From NCBI GenBank assembly GCA_947481985.1, contig CANKIK010000119.1, forward strand, positions 1 to 14,054: a DNA stretch of 14,054 nt. Reading direction: 5' to 3'. The position numbers and the translations under genes were made by a program. Of the stretch, positions 1 through 7,540 are shown in pieces (positions within the stretch are counted from its first letter, which is position 1; each line of letters begins with the position of its first letter). Origin of the DNA: QWOP01 sp003669605. GTDB lineage: Bacteria > Planctomycetota > Planctomycetia > Pirellulales > UBA1268. Below the pieces are notes generated by a model. The model saw nothing but the letters and a program-made list of their open reading frames with translations, ran no database searches and was not told where the DNA came from.

Positions 1-383
1 TGGCGGAAATCTCCACCGCCGCCAGGGAGCAGGCTCAAGGGATCGAGCAGGTGGGGCTGGCGATGACGCAGATGGACAAGATCACGCAGTCCAACGCCTC
101 GAGTGCCGCCGAGACCGCAAGCGCCGCCGAAGAGCTCAATAGCCAGGCGCGGAGTCTGCAGGATTTGGTCGTGCACCTCCGAGGGCTGGTCGGCTCGCAG
201 GCCATACGCCAATCGCTACCGGTCGCCCCCCATCGTCCTGCTGCGTTGCCAGTCAGAATGCCGTCTGCAGCTCGAACTGTGACCCGTGGTCGCGAGTCGA
301 AGCGGGCGATTGGACACATCCCCATGCCTGTCCAGGGGGCCGCGTATGATGACCAGGAGGATAAGAACTTCAAGGACTTTTGA
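1..383 (+). CDS. Methyl-accepting chemotaxis protein, C-terminal part
   Basis: This is the 3' end of a chemoreceptor gene that enters from outside the window; the frame is open from base 3 to the TGA at 381-383. The visible residues (AEISTAAREQAQGIEQV, then TQMDKITQSNASSAAETASAAEEL) are typical of the C-terminal helix of the MCP cytoplasmic signalling domain, after the hairpin tip, with the Ala/Gln/Glu-rich heptads that carry methylation sites. A flexible tail of about 55 residues, rich in Pro, Arg and Ala, follows and ends in NFKDF. This fits the known x-aromatic-x-x-aromatic C-terminal pentapeptide (NWETF in Tar and Tsr) that docks CheR and CheB. The next two genes are cheR and cheB, so this receptor is probably their substrate. 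The sensor domain and any membrane segments lie upstream of the window. Confidence 0.9.
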   Translation, partial: AEISTAAREQAQGIEQVGLAMTQMDKITQSNASSAAETASAAEELNSQARSLQDLVVHLRGLVGSQAIRQSLPVAPHRPAALPVRMPSAARTVTRGRESKRAIGHIPMPVQGAAYDDQEDKNFKDF

Positions 384-443
384 TCGCCCTTGCCGCGGCG
401 TCCATCCCCAGCCCTCCATCCATCCGCCGCCGGCAGTGCAGGT

Positions 444-1289
444 ATGCTCATCCCACCGGACGTCCCACTCTCGGCACGGGCATTCGAGTTTCTCACCAAG
501 CTTGTCTATGACCGGAGCCGCATCCGCCTGGGGCCCGATCGGCAGGCACTGGTGGCCAGCCGCTTGCGGCAGCGCGTGCAATCACTGGGGCTCTCTGATT
601 ATGAGGCCTACTGCAGCCTGCTGCGGGCACCGGAGGGGGAGGACGAGGTCGATGCCCTCATCGATCTGATCTCCACCAACCACACCCATTTCTTCCGTGA
701 GCCGGCCCATTTCGAGCTTCTCTCCCGTCACATCCTTCCGCAGATGGCCGACGGGGTGCAGGGAACGCTGCGGCAGTTACGGTTCTGGTCGGCGGCGGCA
801 TCCTCTGGCGAGGAGACCTACTCGCTGGCCATCGTGTTGGCAGAGTTCTGCCGCAACCGCCCCTGGCTGCAATGGCACATCGACGCGTCTGATATCTCCC
901 AGCGAATGCTCCACCGCTGCCAGCAGGGGATCTACGAGGCGGACAAGGTCGAGTTACCTGTGCCGGAGTGGCGCGAACGCTATTTTCAGCGTGGCATCGG
1001 CGAGCGGGAGGGGTGCCTGCGGATCAAGCAGGAGCTCCGCCGGCATGTGAGCGTGCACTCCATCAATCTCTTCCAGGATGCCTATCCGGTCTCCCGCGGC
1101 CTGGATGTAATCTTCTGCAGGAACGTGATGATCTATTTCGACGTGCCATCACGGTCGCATCTGGTGGAGCGCCTCACCGACATGCTCGTACCGGGGGGCT
1201 ATCTGTTTGTCGGACATTCCGAGAGTCTGATCGGCATCCGTCACGGCCTCACATCGGTGTGGCCGAGTGTCTACATCCGGCCGCAATGA
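444..1289 (+). CDS. cheR: Chemotaxis protein methyltransferase CheR
   Basis: CheR transfers methyl groups from S-adenosylmethionine to glutamates of chemoreceptors in the cytoplasm. The 281-residue product has the helical N-terminal domain (about 10-75), then the family signatures: TNHTHFFRE at 78-86, the SAM-binding SAAASSGEETYSLA at 116-129, ASDIS at 148-152, FCRNVMIYF at 224-232 and GHSESL at 257-262. Length is normal for the family. I chose the ATG at 444 because homology begins just after it; a TTG at 390 would add 18 low-complexity residues (Pro, Arg, Ser, Ala). Neither start has a convincing ribosome binding site. The gene lies 60 bases after the receptor gene, and its TGA overlaps a possible ATG of cheB at 1286 (ATGA), pointing to one transcript with coupled translation. 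Confidence 0.93.
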   Translation: MLIPPDVPLSARAFEFLTKLVYDRSRIRLGPDRQALVASRLRQRVQSLGLSDYEAYCSLLRAPEGEDEVDALIDLISTNHTHFFREPAHFELLSRHILPQMADGVQGTLRQLRFWSAAASSGEETYSLAIVLAEFCRNRPWLQWHIDASDISQRMLHRCQQGIYEADKVELPVPEWRERYFQRGIGEREGCLRIKQELRRHVSVHSINLFQDAYPVSRGLDVIFCRNVMIYFDVPSRSHLVERLTDMLVPGGYLFVGHSESLIGIRHGLTSVWPSVYIRPQ

Positions 1290-1294
1290 AGGCC

Positions 1295-1302
1295 GGGGAG
1301 GG
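1295..1302 (+). promoter_or_regulatory. Ribosome binding site of cheB
   Basis: GGGGAGGG lies four bases before the ATG at 1307. It is one of the stronger Shine-Dalgarno sequences in the window and decides between the two in-frame ATG codons at 1286 and 1307. Confidence 0.6.
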
Positions 1303-1306
1303 CCAC

Positions 1307-2458
1307 ATGAGCAGCGCACAACCAAAGCGAATCCGTGTTCTGGTCGTCGACGACTCGGCGCTGGTCCGCAAGGCGATCACCGATGCGCTCTCGTTGGACC
1401 CCGACATCGAGGTGGTGGGATCGGCCTGCGACCCGTATGTGGCTCGCGAGAAGATCATGCGGCTCGACCCAGACGTGCTCACGCTCGATCTGGAGATGCC
1501 ACGCATGGATGGCCTGACCTTCCTGCGGATCCTCATGGAGCACCATCCGTTGCCGGTTGTGGTTGTCAGTTCGCTGACCCAGGCCGGTTCACAAGCGGCG
1601 CTGGATGCCATGGAGGCGGGGGCGGTCGACGTTCTCGCCAAGCCCGATGGCACGATGTCGGTGGGGGCGCTGGCCGGCCAACTGGCCTACCACGTCAAGG
1701 CGGCGGCAGCCTCCGGCCGTTTCTGCGATCTGGCGCGGCGACGGCGCAGCGCCCCGCCCACAGGTTCGGCGCCGGAATCTTCTGTATCAGCATCAGTGGC
1801 GCCGGTCCGTGCCCCGGCGCTACCTCCGGCCCCCCTGCCGCCGCCACACACCGGGCGGATCGATCCCCGGCAACTGATCGTCATCGGCGCCTCGACGGGT
1901 GGCGTCGAGGCCCTGCGGACGGTCCTTCCCATGCTGCCGACCGGCTTGCCGCCGATCGCCGTCGTCCAGCACATCTCCCCCTACTTCTCCAAGGCTGTCG
2001 CCACGCGGCTCGATTCGCTCAGTGCGCTGGATGTTCGTGAAGCAAGTGACGGCCTCGTGCTCACCAGCGGGATGTGTGTGATCGCTCCGGGCGACCATCA
2101 CCTGACGGTGGTGTGGACCGGCGGATCGTACCGGGCGCGGATCCTGCAGAGCCCCCCGATCCACCACTGTCGGCCGAGCGTCGATGTGTTGTTTCGCTCT
2201 GCCGCGGAAACGGCCGGACCGTACACCATCGCCGCCCTGCTGACTGGGATGGGGTCCGACGGGGCCCTGGGTATGCAGGCCATCCGCCGAGCGGGGGGGC
2301 GGACGATCGCCGAGCATGAAAAAACCTGCGTTGTTTACGGCATGCCGCGGGCGGCCGTCCAAGCCGGGGCCGTGGAGCAGGTGCTCCCTCTGCCGCAGAT
2401 CGCCGAGGCAATCGTCCAGGCGGTGTCGGCGCGCCGGCCGACGGGTACGACGTTCTGA
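1307..2458 (+). CDS. cheB: Chemotaxis protein-glutamate methylesterase/glutamine deamidase CheB
   Basis: CheB removes methyl groups from, and deamidates, chemoreceptors, and is activated by phosphorylation from CheA. In this 383-residue form the receiver domain (about 9-125) has the acidic pair D15-D16, the phospho-acceptor D61 in LTLDLEMP and K112 in LAKP. A Pro/Ala/Ser-rich linker (about 145-185) leads to the methylesterase domain. Its catalytic triad is S196 in GASTGG, H222 in VVQHIS and D318 in TGMGSDG; the gaps of 26 and 122 residues equal those of Salmonella CheB (S164, H190, D286), so the enzyme should be active. I chose the ATG at 1307 because GGGGAGGG at 1295-1302 lies four bases upstream. 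The ATG at 1286 overlapping the cheR stop would add seven residues. Confidence 0.95.
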   Translation: MSSAQPKRIRVLVVDDSALVRKAITDALSLDPDIEVVGSACDPYVAREKIMRLDPDVLTLDLEMPRMDGLTFLRILMEHHPLPVVVVSSLTQAGSQAALDAMEAGAVDVLAKPDGTMSVGALAGQLAYHVKAAAASGRFCDLARRRRSAPPTGSAPESSVSASVAPVRAPALPPAPLPPPHTGRIDPRQLIVIGASTGGVEALRTVLPMLPTGLPPIAVVQHISPYFSKAVATRLDSLSALDVREASDGLVLTSGMCVIAPGDHHLTVVWTGGSYRARILQSPPIHHCRPSVDVLFRSAAETAGPYTIAALLTGMGSDGALGMQAIRRAGGRTIAEHEKTCVVYGMPRAAVQAGAVEQVLPLPQIAEAIVQAVSARRPTGTTF

Positions 2459-2594
2459 CGCCGCCCGTGCCGGGATCTCGGTACCTGGTTTCGGGGGGCA
2501 AAATCGCCTTTTTGCAGGGTGCAAAACTGGAATCGACCCGTGTCTGGGAAGCGGGGTACGCTTTCCTCGCACCCCCCCAGCAAAAGGATTCGCC

Positions 2595-3644
2595 ATGCTT
2601 CCCCCGGTCGCCCGCCATCTCTCCGCCGTGGCCAGCCTTGGATTCCTCCTCCTCTGTGCCGAAGCCTCTCTCGGCCAGTTCCCCACGCTGGCCCCGCAGC
2701 CGCAGTACGCCCAGCCGCAGGCCTACGCCCAGCCGCAGTATGCCCAGCCGCAGGCCTACGCTCCGGCGCCGCTCTATGCCCCCTCCCAGCAGATCACCTC
2801 CGGCGACCACGAGACGCAGACTGTCGTCGCTGCCCAACAGGCACTCGACCAATTCTTCGCGATCCCGATGGAGTCAGTGCCACCGGCCATGCTTCAGGTC
2901 GCGGAGGGAATCGCCATCTTCCCCAACATGATCAAGGGGGGCTTCATCCTCGGCGTCAATTATGGCAAAGGGGTCCTTCATGTCCGCAATCCAGACCGAA
3001 CCTGGAGTCCGCCGGTGATGGTCACGATGGGTGGAGGCAGTATCGGTTTTCAGGCTGGAGTGCAGGCTGCCGACATCGTGCTGGTGTTTGCCACGCCGCG
3101 GAGTCTGCAGGGGATCATGAACGGTCAGAAGGTGACGCTCGGAGCCGATGCCTCGATCGCTGCTGGCCCGGTGGGCCGCTCCGCCAACGCCGCCACCGAT
3201 CCCCGTCTGGGCGCTGAGATCTATTCCTATGCCCGCAGCCGGGGCTTGTTCCTCGGCGTCTCGCTCGGGGGGAGCGACATCTCGGTGGACCACAACGCCG
3301 ACGCCATGCTCTACGGGCGCTTCAACGTCTCGCCGGCGGATATCTTCTCACACCGTGGCATCGGTATCCGTCCGGAGGTGCAGATGTTGGTCGACGACCT
3401 CAACGCCAAGTCACGCCCGCAACTCGTGCAGGCGCCTGCCGCCATCGGAGCCGCCCCAGCGCAAGCCTTCACCCAGCCGGGACCGCAGGCCATCACCCCC
3501 TTTGGCGCCCCTGCTCCGGTTCCGCCTGCTCCCGTTCCGCTTCCTCCAGCACCGGTCGCGGCACCGCAACCGGTGGCCCCTGTCCCGCCGGCCGTCCCGC
3601 AAGCGGGCGCAAATCCGCCCCTGGTGCCGATCCAACAGCGGTGA
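2595..3644 (+). CDS. Exported SYLF-domain (Ysc84/DUF500) protein with low-complexity flanks
   Basis: The 349-residue product starts with a signal peptide (hydrophobic stretch about 8-25, likely cleavage near ASLG-QF, residues 24-29). Residues 34-60 are a Tyr/Ala/Gln/Pro-rich linker with a near-perfect duplication. The SYLF domain occupies about 75-255; its family features are VAEGIAIFPNMIKGGFILG (about 102-120), the Gly-rich GGGSIGFQAG (146-155) and DISVDHNADAMLYG (about 228-241). The tail (about 265-349) is rich in Pro, Ala and Val. SYLF domains bind phosphoinositides in eukaryotes; the bacterial role is not established, but an envelope lipid-binding role fits the signal peptide. The ATG is preceded by AAAAGGA at 2582-2588, six bases upstream. 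A link to the chemotaxis genes is unlikely, since 136 bases separate it from cheB. Confidence 0.88.
   Translation: MLPPVARHLSAVASLGFLLLCAEASLGQFPTLAPQPQYAQPQAYAQPQYAQPQAYAPAPLYAPSQQITSGDHETQTVVAAQQALDQFFAIPMESVPPAMLQVAEGIAIFPNMIKGGFILGVNYGKGVLHVRNPDRTWSPPVMVTMGGGSIGFQAGVQAADIVLVFATPRSLQGIMNGQKVTLGADASIAAGPVGRSANAATDPRLGAEIYSYARSRGLFLGVSLGGSDISVDHNADAMLYGRFNVSPADIFSHRGIGIRPEVQMLVDDLNAKSRPQLVQAPAAIGAAPAQAFTQPGPQAITPFGAPAPVPPAPVPLPPAPVAAPQPVAPVPPAVPQAGANPPLVPIQQR
2697..2762 (+). repeat. 33-bp direct tandem repeat, two copies, inside the SYLF gene
   Basis: Two 33-base units (2697-2729 and 2730-2762) differ at only two positions, both third codon positions (tac/tat and gcc/gct). They encode two copies of an eleven-residue Gln-Pro-Gln-Tyr-Ala-type motif in the linker after the signal peptide. 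This looks like a recent in-frame duplication. Confidence 0.9.
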
Positions 3645-3665
3645 GCAACCGGCGGAGGGATCCCT

Positions 3666-4640
3666 TCAGGCGTTGTTCGTCAATTTCCGCGACTGGCGCT
3701 TGAGCCGGTGGCCGAGGCTCGCAAGCGCCGCCGGCAGCCGATGCAGCCGTAGCAGACGCACCGCCCCGCGGCGGCGGGCCACGGGATGAACCGGCTGCGT
3801 GAAGATCCTCCCAAACTGTGTGACGATCAACGCTGCATCGGCGCACTCAGGCACCCTGTTGCCCCGCAGCCAGGGGGTGGCGCGGAGTTGGGCTGCGAGG
3901 GCCGGATCGCGGTCGATCGCCACCACGCGTTCGACGAGATCGTCGAGCGACTGGGAATCATGGGCCGAGAGAAAACTCCGGGTGTCGAAGTCGCGTCCCA
4001 CCAACGGGTCACCCCAATAGATGGGGATCGATCCCACGAGCATCGGCTCAACCACCTTCTCGGTGGTGTATCCCGGGGCTGACTCGTTCTCGAAGGCGAT
4101 CGTGAAGCGGCATTCCGAGAGGAAGGTCCGCTTATTGGCGACGCGTCCGCCGATGTTGTTGAAGAGGTTACCGCCGGAATCGACGCGCTTGTAGCGGGAG
4201 AGCCGGCGGAAGAAATCATTCCGGGTGCGGCACAGCGGATTGGAGACGACAAACCCGCAGAACCGCGACTTGCCTGCCAGGGTGGCGGCGGAGTCGACGG
4301 GCAGTGGTTTCACAAGCTGATGCGGGTCGGCATACAGCACCCACAGTGGCAGGCGGGAGTGCCGGGGGTGGGTGTCATAGCGGAACGTGAACGCCCAGTC
4401 GCAATTGAGCCAATCGGCACCGACGTTCTCCCCGGTGAAGAAGATCCGCGTGCAGTCGTACTGGAGATAGTCCTTCCGTCGACTGCCGACGGTGGTGTAG
4501 ACGATGAAGTCGGGCTCGGAATCCTGATCGATCAACCAGTGGGGAGCGAGGAGCCGCGTGAAGAAGTTATCGGCGGGATCAAATCCGTCCCAGAAACCGA
4601 CAAAACGGAGGCGGAGTGGGGGGCGGGGAGTGGTGGTCAT
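3666..4640 (-). CDS. Glycosyltransferase family 10 (alpha-1,3/4-fucosyltransferase-like)
   Basis: GT10 enzymes transfer fucose from GDP-fucose to surface glycans. The 324-residue protein has the family core: FFTGENV at 67-73, FCGFVVSNP at 127-135, and FENESAPGYTTEKVVEPML followed by VGSIPIYWG at about 183-210. R140, Y191, E194 and K195 fall at the same spacing as R195, Y246, E249 and K250, the GDP-fucose-binding residues of Helicobacter pylori FucT as I recall them, so GDP-fucose use is plausible. The C-terminus (about 280-324) is Arg/Leu-rich and basic, possibly a membrane-association segment as in the H. pylori enzymes. The gene faces the SYLF gene convergently with a 21-base gap and lies 84 bases after the GT4 gene on the same strand. 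No clear ribosome binding site is seen. The acceptor is unknown. Confidence 0.87.
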   Translation of the reverse strand: MTTTPRPPLRLRFVGFWDGFDPADNFFTRLLAPHWLIDQDSEPDFIVYTTVGSRRKDYLQYDCTRIFFTGENVGADWLNCDWAFTFRYDTHPRHSRLPLWVLYADPHQLVKPLPVDSAATLAGKSRFCGFVVSNPLCRTRNDFFRRLSRYKRVDSGGNLFNNIGGRVANKRTFLSECRFTIAFENESAPGYTTEKVVEPMLVGSIPIYWGDPLVGRDFDTRSFLSAHDSQSLDDLVERVVAIDRDPALAAQLRATPWLRGNRVPECADAALIVTQFGRIFTQPVHPVARRRGAVRLLRLHRLPAALASLGHRLKRQSRKLTNNA

Positions 4641-4724
4641 GAAAAGGGGCGGACGGTGGATGAAAAGATGCCTCGACCACCAATGCGCTTTTCGCTGGGC
4701 GCTGATGGTGGAAAGAGTGGATGT

Positions 4725-5885
4725 TCACCCCGAACTGCCCTCGGGGGAGGCCTCAAGAGCATGTCGATAGATTGTCTCCAGACGCCGGCGGTGCTCCTCG
4801 GGATCGTGGCGACTCCGCAGGTTGGCAGTTGCGGCAGCGGCCTTCTTCAGGCGTTGCTCCCGCGAGGACTCGCAGCATTTTCGCAAGATCACTTCGAGGG
4901 AGTCGGTCAAATCGGAGCGGGTCTTCTCGAACCCCGGAAGCGTGTGGGCGTTGCCGAAGGCGTCGAGTGGCAGGTGAATGACATGCCCCGACTCTTCGCT
5001 CACAATCTCGGGAAGGGCACGGACGTTGGTGGTGATGGCCACGGCGCCGTACGCCTGTGCCTCAAGGACGCCGTAGCCGAACGTGTCAGCAAGCGTGGGG
5101 AGGAGGTAGTAATCAGCAACTTTCAGGGTCTCGAGCACCTGGGGGTATGGCAAGTAGGAGTGATACTCGATCCGGCTTGCAAGAGCCGCGAGGAGTTCGC
5201 GGGCCCGTTGCCGGTCCGATTCGTCGGCGCGAGCAACGTCATCGCCAATCCGGTCAATGTTGCCTACGACTAGAGCTCTCCAGTTCCGCACTCCCGATTC
5301 ATCGAGTCGCTGGAATGCCTCCAGCATTTCGAGCCCACCCTTCCGGTAGAACAAATTGCCGATGAAGGCGAAGAGAATCCCATCTCTCTTTGCCTTGGCC
5401 TCGGGTTGCTGGAGCACGGCCTGTGGTGGAAGGAGCACCTCGGTTTTTTCGCTCAACTGGCGGGAGGCCTGGGCGGGCAGCATTGCTTGCCAATCAGAGT
5501 TGGCCATGAGTTTCGCCGCTTCGCTGAGAGCGAGCACCTTTCGGCACCACGGACTCTCGAGAAGTCGCAGGCCCTGTACCCGCACGGCCACCGGCACGTC
5601 GCCCCAGCGAGGCACCGATGTCTCGAATGTCGTGATCCACGGCCGTCGTACGTCGGCGGTCGTGTTGAAGAAATGAAAGAGGTCACAGTCGATCAGGTAA
5701 GGACGAGCGAATGTGAAGGACTCGTATTGCCCTGTTTGCAATCCGCAGCGGTAACGCAAAGCGGTTGTGATTCGGTGGCGATCGATCGGCCGGACCCGCT
5801 TGAGCCAGGTGGGAAGCGATCCGAGAATGTTCCGAATAATAGGATACCCAGACTGTGGCACTCCGATTTTCAAGTTGGCAGTCAT
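4725..5885 (-). CDS. Glycosyltransferase group 1 (GT4-type, GT-B fold)
   Basis: This 386-residue protein is a retaining GT-B glycosyltransferase by its C-terminal domain: FIGNLFYRKGG at 174-184, where the donor-binding domain begins, and LPTLADTFGYGVLEAQAYG at 263-281. The latter holds the family's E-x7-E motif as D267-x7-E275, a conservative change at the first position. VRALPEIV at 288-295 is also typical. The N-terminal half (1-150) is diverged and gives no acceptor information. The sugar donor cannot be told from the sequence. The gene starts 19 bases after the Nramp-like gene ends and is followed after 84 bases by the GT10 gene, so the two transferases probably act on the same surface glycan. 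Confidence 0.87.
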   Translation of the reverse strand: MTANLKIGVPQSGYPIIRNILGSLPTWLKRVRPIDRHRITTALRYRCGLQTGQYESFTFARPYLIDCDLFHFFNTTADVRRPWITTFETSVPRWGDVPVAVRVQGLRLLESPWCRKVLALSEAAKLMANSDWQAMLPAQASRQLSEKTEVLLPPQAVLQQPEAKAKRDGILFAFIGNLFYRKGGLEMLEAFQRLDESGVRNWRALVVGNIDRIGDDVARADESDRQRARELLAALASRIEYHSYLPYPQVLETLKVADYYLLPTLADTFGYGVLEAQAYGAVAITTNVRALPEIVSEESGHVIHLPLDAFGNAHTLPGFEKTRSDLTDSLEVILRKCCESSREQRLKKAAAATANLRSRHDPEEHRRRLETIYRHALEASPEGSSG

Positions 5886-5904
5886 GGGACGAGCACTTTC
5901 AAGG

Positions 5905-7437
5905 TCAGCCGGGAATTGTCATCACCGTCACGAGCCTCTGGCAAAGCGTCCAGAGGCCGATGATCACGAACCCGGCCGACGACACCGCCAGGAGAATGTC
6001 CCATGCCCGACCAGGCTTGAGGCGGGGATCCATCGCCCACCAGCGGAACCAAACCACTGCGATTCCCAGCGCTGCGAGCATCACCGCTTGGGCCATGCCG
6101 CTGGCCAGAACCATGGCCACCGGTTCGCGGATCGCCAGTGCCAGGATCATCGCCATCAGTGGCCAGGCCGTCGACAGCCGCCGGTTCCAGGTGGTCCGTG
6201 AGGCGGCGTCGCCGGGGAGCAAGCCGGCGAGGATCAATCCATCGACGATCATCCGGGCGTTGCCCGCAGCGGCCACGAAGAGAGTCGAGTAGAGAACCGC
6301 GAAGGCGCCGAGGAGGAACGCACCGTTGGCCCAGGCCCCGAAGACCGGGGCGTACATCGCTCCGAGTGTCCGCACCATCTCGCCGCCGGTGGGGCGGAGG
6401 CCGAGCCGGCCGAGCGTCGCGGCACCGAGGAGATAGAAGGCAACCGTCACCGTCGTGTAGACGACCATCGAGGCCCAGGCATCGAGCTGCATCACCTTCA
6501 GCCAGCCGCGGGCCCGTCGTGCCCAGGCCTCCGAGTCGTCACGCGGTCCCACCGCCACACCGTAGCCCTTCTCCAGGCACCAGTATGGATAGACCATCAA
6601 CTCGCTGGCACCGACGCCGATGATCCCCAGCGTCGCCAGGGCGGTCATCAGCGACGACTTGCCACCGACCTCCGGGGGGATCGAGGGCACCAGTCCGCTT
6701 GCCAGCTCGCTCCCGGAGATCGCCCAGGCCGGGTCGAGTTGCAGCATGCAAAGCGCCAGGAGCGTGACGAGGGTAAACGTCCCCACCAGGATGATGGAGA
6801 CCAGTTCGATCAAACGGTAGCGGCCAATCGCCAGCAGGACGGCGGTGACGATGCCGGTGATCAACGCCCAGAGCGTTTCGTCGGCCGGCTTCACGAGTTG
6901 CTTTTCATCAATCCGCAACTTGTCCCCGCGGGCCTCCAGGGCATCGGCCCGCTCGGGTTCCCCGCGGCTCCGGGCGGTGGCAGCGAGGATCCGTGTCGCC
7001 GCCGCCTCATCGTGGACTCTGTTCCACTCTCGTCCTGCTGTGGTGATCGGTAGGCCGGCGGCGAGAGTCTGGGCGACGCCGGAGAGAATGCCCCCCTGCT
7101 GCACCAACACCAGCACTGTCATCACCACCCAGCCCCAGTAGATCCATCCCCGGCCGGCGAAGCGTGGGCCGGGAACACGGTCGAAGGCATCGAGCGGTGT
7201 TCGCCCCCAAGCGAGCGTGGTCCTGCCAATCTCCACTTGGGCTGCGACCTTGATCGCGCAGCCGATGATGATCAACCAGAGGAGGATGAAGCCGGCCTCA
7301 GCACCGACGGTGGTGGTGGCGATCAGTTCGCCGCTGCCGACGATCGAACTGGCAAGCACGATCCCCGGCCCAAGATGGCGAAGCGCTTCGCGGAGCGACT
7401 GCGGCGGTTCGGATGTGGTTTGGTTGCTGTTCCCCAT
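5905..7437 (-). CDS. Divergent Nramp-family (SLC11-like) transporter
   Basis: The 510-residue integral membrane protein has roughly eleven hydrophobic segments in the Nramp order, starting with LGPGIVLASSIVGSGELIA (22-40). In true Nramp Mn/Fe transporters helix 1 carries DPGN and helix 6 carries a Met-Pro-His motif. Here the DPGN position reads GSGE (34-37), and the helix 6 region reads GVGASELMVYPYW (274-286) with no MPH. The protein is therefore Nramp-like in fold, but the substrate may not be Mn or Fe. A hydrophilic insert at about 130-188, rich in Arg, Glu, Ala and Lys, separates the third and fourth segments. I chose the ATG at 7437 because helix 1 follows after a normal short N-terminus; the longer frame to 7500 adds 21 unsupported residues and overlaps the upstream hairpin. 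The GT4 gene follows 19 bases downstream. Confidence 0.85.
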   Translation of the reverse strand: MGNSNQTTSEPPQSLREALRHLGPGIVLASSIVGSGELIATTTVGAEAGFILLWLIIIGCAIKVAAQVEIGRTTLAWGRTPLDAFDRVPGPRFAGRGWIYWGWVVMTVLVLVQQGGILSGVAQTLAAGLPITTAGREWNRVHDEAAATRILAATARSRGEPERADALEARGDKLRIDEKQLVKPADETLWALITGIVTAVLLAIGRYRLIELVSIILVGTFTLVTLLALCMLQLDPAWAISGSELASGLVPSIPPEVGGKSSLMTALATLGIIGVGASELMVYPYWCLEKGYGVAVGPRDDSEAWARRARGWLKVMQLDAWASMVVYTTVTVAFYLLGAATLGRLGLRPTGGEMVRTLGAMYAPVFGAWANGAFLLGAFAVLYSTLFVAAAGNARMIVDGLILAGLLPGDAASRTTWNRRLSTAWPLMAMILALAIREPVAMVLASGMAQAVMLAALGIAVVWFRWWAMDPRLKPGRAWDILLAVSSAGFVIIGLWTLCQRLVTVMTIPG

Positions 7438-7502
7438 AGTGCCGCTAGTCTGCCGGCTGGCGGTCCAGAAGGGAAATCGACTGTCCCATTCACGGTCCAA
7501 GA

Positions 7503-7527
7503 GCGGGAGGCAATCGCTGCCTCCCGC
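7503..7527 (-). terminator. Strong hairpin after the repeat-protein gene, possible terminator
   Basis: A perfect 10-bp stem (GCGGGAGGCA at 7503-7512 with TGCCTCCCGC at 7518-7527) closes a five-base loop. It lies 13 bases after the stop codon of the minus-strand gene at 7541 and 65 bases before the Nramp-like start. No U-run follows in the minus-strand direction, so it may be a factor-dependent terminator, a pause site or an RNA-stabilising structure. Confidence 0.5.
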
Positions 7528-7540
7528 CCCTGACCATGAC

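Noticed and set aside
968..1306. Extension of CheB upstream into cheR
   Set aside because: The extra residues come from cheR read in another frame. Receiver-domain homology starts directly after the ATG at 1307.
1820..2852. Long minus-strand open frames opposite cheB and the SYLF gene
   Set aside because: Arg/Gly/Pro-rich translations with no motif, explained by high G+C at third positions of the plus-strand genes.
4320..5273. Plus-strand open frame of 317 codons opposite the two glycosyltransferase genes
   Set aside because: It crosses the GT10 and GT4 genes on the opposite strand, and its translation shows no domain, while both minus-strand frames carry family motifs.
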